Origin: Bacteroides reticulotermitis JCM 10512
Lineage (GTDB): Bacteria > Bacteroidota > Bacteroidia > Bacteroidales > Bacteroidaceae
Direction of reading: 5' to 3'
NCBI RefSeq assembly: GCF_000517545.1
Contig: NZ_BAIV01000001.1
Location: 206,265 to 270,264 of the forward strand
Length of the DNA: 64,000 nucleotides
Numbering within the stretch: position 1 is the stretch's first letter; every line of letters starts with the position of its first letter. The notes beneath the pieces are model-generated. The model worked only from the letters and a program-made list of their open reading frames with translations, had not been told where the DNA came from and ran no database searches. Position numbers and translations under genes: made by a program. This document shows, piece after piece, positions 58,924-64,000 of this stretch.

Positions 58924-58931
58924 TACCTTTG
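58924..58931 (+). promoter_or_regulatory. -7 element pointing into the inverted-repeat segment
   Basis: TACCTTTG followed by C is an exact TAnnTTTG match, 32 bp outside the left inverted repeat and reading towards it. No good -33 TTTG is visible. In the present orientation the segment's AraC gene runs the opposite way; if the segment inverted, this promoter would read into its 5' end. Confidence 0.5.
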
Positions 58932-58962
58932 CAAAAGCATGTAACTAGACGGATATATATGA

Positions 58963-58987
58963 TCTGACACTTGCAGAGTGTCAGAGG
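58963..58987 (+). repeat. Left copy of a 25-bp inverted repeat
   Basis: This 25-bp sequence is repeated exactly, in inverse orientation, at 60186-60210. Each copy contains its own hairpin, CTGACACT-TGCAG-AGTGTCAG. The pair encloses 1198 bp with one AraC-type gene. No target-site duplication is obvious outside and no transposase or recombinase is in the window. Confidence 0.85.
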
Positions 58988-59075
58988 TCGCCATGAACTT
59001 CTTAAAATTTCTGGGTGCAAAGATAGGGTGTAGTCTTCGATTTGCATTTGTCATTAATCGCCGTTTGTTTTACAT

Positions 59076-59954
59076 TCAGGCTTCTCCTTCCAACTTATCC
59101 AACCTTATTTGCGTGGGTGTTTTGTTAAATTCCTTTCTACAGAAGCGTGTGAAGGATGATTCCGATGAGAACCCGTTTTCCAAGGCTATCTCTTTAAACT
59201 GCTTTCCGGTTGATTTGATTTCAAACAAGACACTACGTGCTCTCTCCTGCAACATCCATTGATAGGGTGTCAACCCAAATACAGCGGTAAACTGTGCGGT
59301 AAACCTTTTGCTTGTCAGGTTCAGGAATGCTGCCAACTCAGCCGCTGTTTGAAACTTCTTCCAATGAAGTCTTATCTGTTCGGAGAAGGCTATGTCATTG
59401 CTTAGTATAGGGTATAGAAACTCATAGATCTCCTCCTGGGTATAACTGATTCTAAGTAGTAAGAAGAACTCCTTAACCTTTATTTCAAGCCAGTAGTGGC
59501 AGTTTAATCCACTCCCGACCGATTGACTAATATCATCCATCAGTTGCTCTATCTGAGACCTAATGTCCAACTCTCCGAAGTTGTTGTGCTCCGGTTTGTA
59601 GGTGTCTTTTCTCTTCCTATTCATTCTTGTATATAAGTCTTCCAGTGAGAAGTCCCTGCATAAATTAATCGGTGCTTGAATCCTAAAGAAAACAACTGTG
59701 GTATTTTCTATTGCCTTGTATGAGCATCGACTTCCGGCAACCAGAAAAAGCATCCTTCCTTTTGCGGTTTGGTAGTCCGGTTCATCCTTATAAGAAAGTT
59801 TTAAGCTTCCTTCCGCTATAAATATAATTTTGTGAAATATAAGGTTTGCAACCTCTGATTTTCCTTTTACCATTTTCACTACTTCAACTGCCGCTTTTCC
59901 TGTCTTGCGACAATTGGCGCACAGTTTATGTGCGAATTCACTTCTATTCTTCAT
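59076..59954 (-). CDS. AraC-family transcriptional regulator 2, inside the inverted-repeat segment
   Basis: 292 residues. N-terminal cupin-like sensor (IFIAEGSLKLSYKDEPDYQTAKGRMLFLVAGSRCSYKAIENT) and C-terminal AraC HTH (TAAELAAFLNLTSKRFTAQFTAVFGLTPYQWMLQERA, KEIALENGFSSESSFTRFCRKEFNKTPTQIR). It is the only gene between the 25-bp inverted repeats. 11-bp tandem repeats lie upstream of its start. No TAnnTTTG element faces the gene between 59955 and 60185. It lies next to the fimbrial operon and may regulate it (inference). Confidence 0.9.
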   Translation of the reverse strand: MKNRSEFAHKLCANCRKTGKAAVEVVKMVKGKSEVANLIFHKIIFIAEGSLKLSYKDEPDYQTAKGRMLFLVAGSRCSYKAIENTTVVFFRIQAPINLCRDFSLEDLYTRMNRKRKDTYKPEHNNFGELDIRSQIEQLMDDISQSVGSGLNCHYWLEIKVKEFFLLLRISYTQEEIYEFLYPILSNDIAFSEQIRLHWKKFQTAAELAAFLNLTSKRFTAQFTAVFGLTPYQWMLQERARSVLFEIKSTGKQFKEIALENGFSSESSFTRFCRKEFNKTPTQIRLDKLEGEA

Positions 59955-59982
59955 ATCTAATTAATAATAAGATTGTTAAGTC

Positions 59983-60114
59983 AATGTTTTACAAATGTTT
60001 CACAAATTTGCTTGGGGTTTTTCTCGATAACTGTTACTACTACGCTAGTAGCCAGTCTCTTCCGGCCTCTTTTTTAGCTGACCTCTCAAATAATGTTTCA
60101 CAAATGTTTCACAA
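59983..60114 (-). repeat. Two pairs of 11-bp tandem repeats upstream of AraC 2
   Basis: AATGTTTTACA-AATGTTTCACA at 59983-60004 and AATGTTTCACA-AATGTTTCACA at 60092-60113, with the pairs 109 bp apart. The 11-bp period (one helical turn) is typical of regulator half-sites. Their position in the AraC 2 upstream region suggests autoregulatory sites, or activator sites whose position relative to the fimbrial operon would change on inversion. Confidence 0.6.
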
Positions 60115-60185
60115 GTCGTTTTTTGAGTCATTATTTGATCATGTAATGTGCTGTATGTCAGTATTCTGTGATTATGCTAAAACCC

Positions 60186-60210
60186 CCTCTGACACTCTGC
60201 AAGTGTCAGA
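60186..60210 (-). repeat. Right copy of the 25-bp inverted repeat
   Basis: Exact reverse complement of 58963-58987, including the internal CTGACACT/AGTGTCAG hairpin. It lies 200 bp before the first fimbrial gene. Confidence 0.85.
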
Positions 60211-60410
60211 AAAGATATGCGTGAATTTATTGAAGTTAAGAAAAGGCCTTTAAATGGCTTTTGTGAGGTTTAACTCTCTTCCCTAGAAAAGAGATATTAA
60301 AACAAATGGGTAAAGTAAGCATATATAGATGACATTTCATAATGTACCATTCTTTTTGCACGGATATTAGGCGTTTTCTCCTGTATCTGATACCCTTAAA
60401 ATTAGATTGA

Positions 60411-61031
60411 ATGAATAAACTATTAGCAAAACTAGTACTGTTGTTTCTCGCTTCACCACTGCTGCTGCATGCTCAGCAACCGGACTTTACAACCGAAAAC
60501 TTGCCGGGTGGGGAGTCATTGCCTGCGGTAGCGTTGAAAACAAATCTGCTTACCGATCTGACGGGAACTTTTAACCTGGGTGCCGAGTTCCGCTTGTCAG
60601 ACTATCTGACGCTGGATCTGTCGGCTAACTACAATCCGTGGACTTTCTCGGATAACCGCAAACTCAAACACTTCCAAGTTCAATCGGAACTTCGCTATTG
60701 GGTGCATGAACCTTTTAACGGACACTTTCTGGGTGCTCACGTAAACTATACAAACTTCAATGTGGGTAACCTGAATCTTCCGCTGAATATCTTTTCGGAT
60801 CTGAAAGATCACCGCCTTCAGGGGAATGGGTATGGAGTGGGTGTTGCCTACGGTTATCAATGGTTACTCTCTCCTCGTTGGAGCATGGAAGCCTCACTGG
60901 GACTGGGTTATATGTATTTGGACTATTCCCGCTACGAGTGTCATACCTGTGGCAAAAAGCTAAACAAGAACAACAAACATTATTTCGGCCCTACCAAATT
61001 GGGCGTTTCACTAATCTATATTATTAAGTAA
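60411..61031 (+). CDS. DUF3575 protein of a fimbrial operon
   Basis: 206 residues. Signal peptide (LLFLASPLLLHAQQ) then a DUF3575 outer-membrane-type barrel: ALKTNLLTDLTGTFNLGAEFRLSDYLTLDLSANYNPWTF, followed by WRYEV-like SELRYWVHEPFNGHFLGAHVNY and a C-terminal CxxC (CHTCGKK). DUF3575 proteins are standard first genes of Bacteroidales Mfa/Fim-type fimbrial loci, probably for outer-membrane assembly or anchoring. Followed after 8 bp by the OmpA-like gene. Confidence 0.88.
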   Translation: MNKLLAKLVLLFLASPLLLHAQQPDFTTENLPGGESLPAVALKTNLLTDLTGTFNLGAEFRLSDYLTLDLSANYNPWTFSDNRKLKHFQVQSELRYWVHEPFNGHFLGAHVNYTNFNVGNLNLPLNIFSDLKDHRLQGNGYGVGVAYGYQWLLSPRWSMEASLGLGYMYLDYSRYECHTCGKKLNKNNKHYFGPTKLGVSLIYIIK

Positions 61032-61039
61032 AGATCTAT

Positions 61040-62500
61040 ATGAAAGGGATTAAAAGAGATCATATACCATTCACGCTACTCTGTGGACTGCTGTTGTTGG
61101 GGACAACAAGCTGTTTTTCTCAGGAGGTGGTCCGCGTGAAATTTCTCCAATTTAGGGAGAAGAGCGATAGCCTGCATATGAGCTATCAATTACAACTGCC
61201 TCCCCACAGTGTGGAAAGTGGACAGGGGCTGCACATCGTTCCAATGATTCAGGCGGGTGATTCGATTCTTCGGCTGCCACACATGACTGTTCTGGGTAAG
61301 AATAAGAATAAAGTGCTTAAGCGCTATCAGCATAATCGCAAACTTGAGCAACAGGCTTCGAGTCTGCCAGCTAACAACTACGAAGTGCGTATTCCTTATC
61401 AACTCTGGATGGATTCCGCGCGACTGTGTATTCGGCAGGAAGTGTCGGGCTATCGGGGACATAAGTTGATCACGCACTATCAGCTGAGGGATCAAGTGGA
61501 ATTGGAAAAGAAACTTCCCTATGCTGTTTGTCCTCGTTTTGCCTTAATAACACCACAGAAGGAAGAAAAGCGTCGCAGTCGTCAGGGTAAAGCATTCCTA
61601 GACTTCCCGGCAGGCCGTTCGGTTATCTTGCCTACATACCGCCGTAACCCGCAGGAGTTGCAGAAGATCGAGGATGCTGTTGGGGAAGTGATTAACCATC
61701 AAGATGCCGAGTTGAAAGGACTCTATGTAGAAGGCTTCGCTTCACCCGAAAGTCGGTACGCCTTAAACGAACGACTATCCCGTGAACGAGCCACTGCTTT
61801 GAAAGAATATATTCGCACGAAATTCTCGTTGGATGAATCCCTCTTCCGAATCAGTTCGGTAGCTGAGGACTGGGAAGGATTAGCCGCTTTGGTCGGTGCG
61901 GGCGACTACCCCGATGCCGAACAGCTTCTGGCGATTATCAATTCCGAGCAGGAACCCGACAAGAAAGAAGTTCTGCTTAAACGCTTCAAGGGAGGTATAC
62001 CATACCGGACACTTTTTAAAGATGTGTTTCCCGAGCTACGCCGGGTTGAATACCAAATCGACTATACAGTCAAGGATTACAGTGTAGAGGAAAGTAGTAA
62101 ACTGCTGGACTCCCGTCCCGAGGACTTATCACATCTGGAACTTTATACGCTGGCCCAGTCGTTGGATAAAGCAAATCCGGTTTATGCAACTGTCTTCACG
62201 GAACTGATTCTGCGCTACTACGGTGAAGACGCTGCCGCCAACAACAATGCAGCCGTTGTGTTTCTGGAAAACGGAGAACTGACCACCGCTTCCCGCTATC
62301 TCGAAAAGGCGGGCGACAGTGCGCAAACAATCAATAACCAAGGTGTACTCCACCTATTGGAAGGTGATCTCGACAAAGCCGAAGCCTGTTTCGAACGAGC
62401 GCAGCAGGCAGGGAGCGAAGAAGCTACCCTTAACAAAGAGGAAGTGCAGACGAAGCGTGCCGATAATCTGAAGATGGAACGCTACACCAAGCGTCGGTAA
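61040..62500 (+). CDS. OmpA-like/DUF3868-type protein of the fimbrial operon
   Basis: 486 residues. Signal peptide (LLCGLLLLGTTSCFSQE) with a possible lipobox (TSC). N-terminal beta-sandwich region (DUF3868-like), then an OmpA-type peptidoglycan-binding section LKGLYVEGFASPESRYALNERLSRERATALKEYIRTKF. A C-terminal TPR-like part (ASRYLEKAGDSAQTINNQGVLHLLEGDLDKAEACFERAQQAG) follows. It would anchor the fimbrial assembly to the cell wall. Same transcript as DUF3575 and fimbrillin. Confidence 0.85.
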   Translation: MKGIKRDHIPFTLLCGLLLLGTTSCFSQEVVRVKFLQFREKSDSLHMSYQLQLPPHSVESGQGLHIVPMIQAGDSILRLPHMTVLGKNKNKVLKRYQHNRKLEQQASSLPANNYEVRIPYQLWMDSARLCIRQEVSGYRGHKLITHYQLRDQVELEKKLPYAVCPRFALITPQKEEKRRSRQGKAFLDFPAGRSVILPTYRRNPQELQKIEDAVGEVINHQDAELKGLYVEGFASPESRYALNERLSRERATALKEYIRTKFSLDESLFRISSVAEDWEGLAALVGAGDYPDAEQLLAIINSEQEPDKKEVLLKRFKGGIPYRTLFKDVFPELRRVEYQIDYTVKDYSVEESSKLLDSRPEDLSHLELYTLAQSLDKANPVYATVFTELILRYYGEDAAANNNAAVVFLENGELTTASRYLEKAGDSAQTINNQGVLHLLEGDLDKAEACFERAQQAGSEEATLNKEEVQTKRADNLKMERYTKRR

Positions 62501-62562
62501 ATCATAGATAAAACACGAAAAGCGATAACGCTATATTAATTATTAATTAAAAACAACAAAGA

Positions 62563-63873
62563 ATGAAAGCAAATTTCAAGTATGTAATGATGATGGCTGC
62601 TGCCCTTACAATGGGTTTAAGCAGTTGTTCGAATGAAAGTGATGTCGTAGATGACACCTCCAAAGAAGGAGTTAAAACGTATGCCAGCATCAAATTCAGT
62701 TCTCCCTCTACGTATGCTACTTCGCATACGGGTACTACGGAAGAATCTACGATCAACACAGTTGATGTGTTTATCTACAATTCCGGTGGCTTCCTGAAAA
62801 ACCACCATCAGTTCTCTACGTTTGCTGAAACAACTCCGGGATCAGGTGTTTGGGAAACAACCCAACTGATGGAAACAACTTCGGGTGCCAAGCAGATTTA
62901 TGTAGGAATTAACCTTCCTGGTGAAATTAGAACGAGCTTGTCTACGACTAATAAGACGCTCGCTGCTCTTACTTCCGTAGCCCAAGCAATCACAGTTGCT
63001 GATATTGCTACCAACAATAATTTCGCGATGGGTAGCGATGTGAATAGTGCAACTTTCATTGCTTGGGATGGTGTGACGGGAAGTATGCCGGCTGCCAATG
63101 CCATTACGGTAGATGTAAAACGATTTGCCTCTAAAATTACGGTGGAAGAGAAAGCTAATTTGGCTTTGGCAAATGTTGATGGCGGAACACTGAGTGATTT
63201 GCAGTTTGCACTGGGGCAGGTGAATAAATCAACGTATGCTGCACAGAAGAAAGTAGGGACTACCATTGAAGACCCTAACTATGCGGCTCCCTCAACTCCG
63301 GGTGACGGGCTGACCGCTACTCCCGCAGTTGCCGACTACTCTGCAGTGAATGCTTCCGGTATTACACTAATAAATACGCTGGTTGCAAAGTATGCTCCGG
63401 AAAACACGAATGACAACGTACTAGCCGGTAACCTGACTTATGTTAGCGTTAGCGCGAAATTCGCTCCGACCAATGTAGTTACCGGAACAACCGGTAACTG
63501 GAATAAAGAAACGCCTCATGGTACAAACGGAAAATTCTGGTGCATTAAAACAACTACAGGCAACCTGTACTTCAAAACAGTAACGGAAGCCGATGCCTAT
63601 GCCACTGAGTACTTGATACCTGCTGCCAATATAGTGGAATATACGAGTGGTACTTGCTACTATACCGTTTATGTGAACAAGGCTAAGAATTACGATATAT
63701 TCCGTAATGACTTCTACCAAGTTATTATTGATGAGATTATGGGCTTGGGAGATTCAACGGAAGGTCCTAAAGTACCAACTAATCCGATTGACCTAACAAC
63801 TAAAATCAAAGTAGAGGTTAAGGTTAGTCCTTGGAATCTGGAGAGTGAGAACGTTAGTCTAATTCCTCAATAA
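62563..63873 (+). CDS. Fimbrillin (Mfa1/FimA family), major subunit candidate
   Basis: 436 residues. Lipoprotein signal (MAAALTMGLSSCSNES, Cys 22). N-terminal FimA/Mfa1 domain: YASIKFSSPST...ESTINTVDVFIYNSGGFL and AKQIYVGINLPGE. Long variable middle (VDVKRFASKITVEEKA) and a C-terminal strand region IKVEVKVSPWNLESENVSLIPQ, which fits the donor strand used in type V pili after lipoprotein processing. The next operon gene would lie beyond the window. Confidence 0.88.
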   Translation: MKANFKYVMMMAAALTMGLSSCSNESDVVDDTSKEGVKTYASIKFSSPSTYATSHTGTTEESTINTVDVFIYNSGGFLKNHHQFSTFAETTPGSGVWETTQLMETTSGAKQIYVGINLPGEIRTSLSTTNKTLAALTSVAQAITVADIATNNNFAMGSDVNSATFIAWDGVTGSMPAANAITVDVKRFASKITVEEKANLALANVDGGTLSDLQFALGQVNKSTYAAQKKVGTTIEDPNYAAPSTPGDGLTATPAVADYSAVNASGITLINTLVAKYAPENTNDNVLAGNLTYVSVSAKFAPTNVVTGTTGNWNKETPHGTNGKFWCIKTTTGNLYFKTVTEADAYATEYLIPAANIVEYTSGTCYYTVYVNKAKNYDIFRNDFYQVIIDEIMGLGDSTEGPKVPTNPIDLTTKIKVEVKVSPWNLESENVSLIPQ

Positions 63874-63912
63874 AATCATAGACTGACAGATAGATAGCAA
63901 GAAAGATTACTG

Positions 63913-63940
63913 CAGGGAAGGGAAAGTTCTCTCTTCCCTG
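63913..63940 (+). terminator. Hairpin after the fimbrillin gene
   Basis: CAGGGAAG (63913-63920) pairs with CTTCCCTG (63933-63940), loop 12 nt, with no clear T run. It could be a partial terminator that keeps the major subunit mRNA in excess over downstream fimbrial genes. I see nothing else in 63941-64000. Confidence 0.5.
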
Positions 63941-64000
63941 TAATAATCTGCTGCCTGATAATCCGTCTTTGAACGGATATTTAAAAACGATACAAAATAA

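Noticed and set aside
59983..60114. Replication origin iterons
   Set aside because: Only two pairs, with no DnaA boxes, AT-rich unwinding element or rep gene; regulator half-sites fit better.
58963..60210. Insertion sequence or transposon
   Set aside because: Inverted repeats are present, but the enclosed gene is an AraC regulator, no transposase is found and no target-site duplication is visible.

Overview
The window looks like a Bacteroides (Bacteroidota) chromosome. The evidence is the promoter type (TTTG about 20 bp upstream of TAnnTTTG, seen repeatedly), the outer-membrane lipoproteins, a TonB-dependent receptor, an Mfa1/FimA-type fimbrial operon, a small RRM RNA-binding protein and several NVEALA-family peptides. 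I cannot name the species.

Layout. (1) 1-3050: the 3' part of pyruvate phosphate dikinase and a small outer-membrane beta-barrel protein. (2) 3.1-9.1 kb, minus strand: a complete thiamin operon (thiS-thiE-thiG-thiC-thiH-thiF-second thiE-like) behind a TPP riboswitch. (3) 9.14-10.13 kb: about 1 kb without genes, holding a possible structured RNA and a regular array of four palindromes. (4) 10.2-14.2 kb: Fe/Mn superoxide dismutase, a UvrD/PcrA helicase broken by a frameshift, and a glycine-zipper lipoprotein. (5) 14.5-35.3 kb: a large accessory cluster with a membrane-spanning winged-helix regulator, four short secreted NVEALA peptides, six beta-propeller lipoproteins, three transglutaminase-like/discoidin lipoproteins, two thioredoxin-like lipoproteins, a dedicated signal peptidase I and an O-antigen-ligase/TPR membrane protein. 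(6) 35.4-44.5 kb: an RND efflux operon with two different permeases. (7) 44.6-46.5 kb: a flavodoxin-fold oxidoreductase and carboxynorspermidine decarboxylase. (8) 46.57-47.17 kb: six tRNA genes (Gly, Leu, Leu, Gly, Leu, Gly). (9) 47.3-53.7 kb, minus strand: TonB receptor, RhtX/AmpG-like transporter, hemN (frameshifted) and hemG, i.e. iron uptake and haem synthesis. (10) 53.8-58.9 kb: alpha-amylase, patatin lipase, RRM protein, DUF169 protein and an AraC regulator. (11) 58.96-60.21 kb: a second AraC-type gene enclosed by perfect 25-bp inverted repeats. (12) 60.4-64 kb: a fimbrial operon (DUF3575, OmpA-like, fimbrillin).

The strongest new signal is in region 5. Five promoters (15631, 23389, 25193, 28685, 32288) carry the same 57-bp module: a direct repeat TGGTC-N5-TGGTC, then exactly 34 bp, then TAnnTTTG. 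A direct repeat with 10-bp pitch is what OmpR/PhoB-type winged helices bind. The gene just upstream (14524) encodes such a domain at the cytoplasmic end of a two-TM protein with a periplasmic domain. I infer a one-component trans-membrane regulon controlling export and maturation of cysteine-rich NVEALA peptides plus lipoprotein partners. The second strong signal is the AraC gene between inverted repeats. A consensus -7 element lies just outside the left repeat and no matching element faces the gene in its present orientation, which suggests an invertible on/off switch next to the fimbrial operon.

At least nine genes are interrupted, nearly all by one-base changes in short homopolymer runs, with one plain nonsense codon. 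They concentrate in region 5 but also hit uvrD/pcrA and hemN, so sequencing error and real decay must be separated before the cluster is interpreted.
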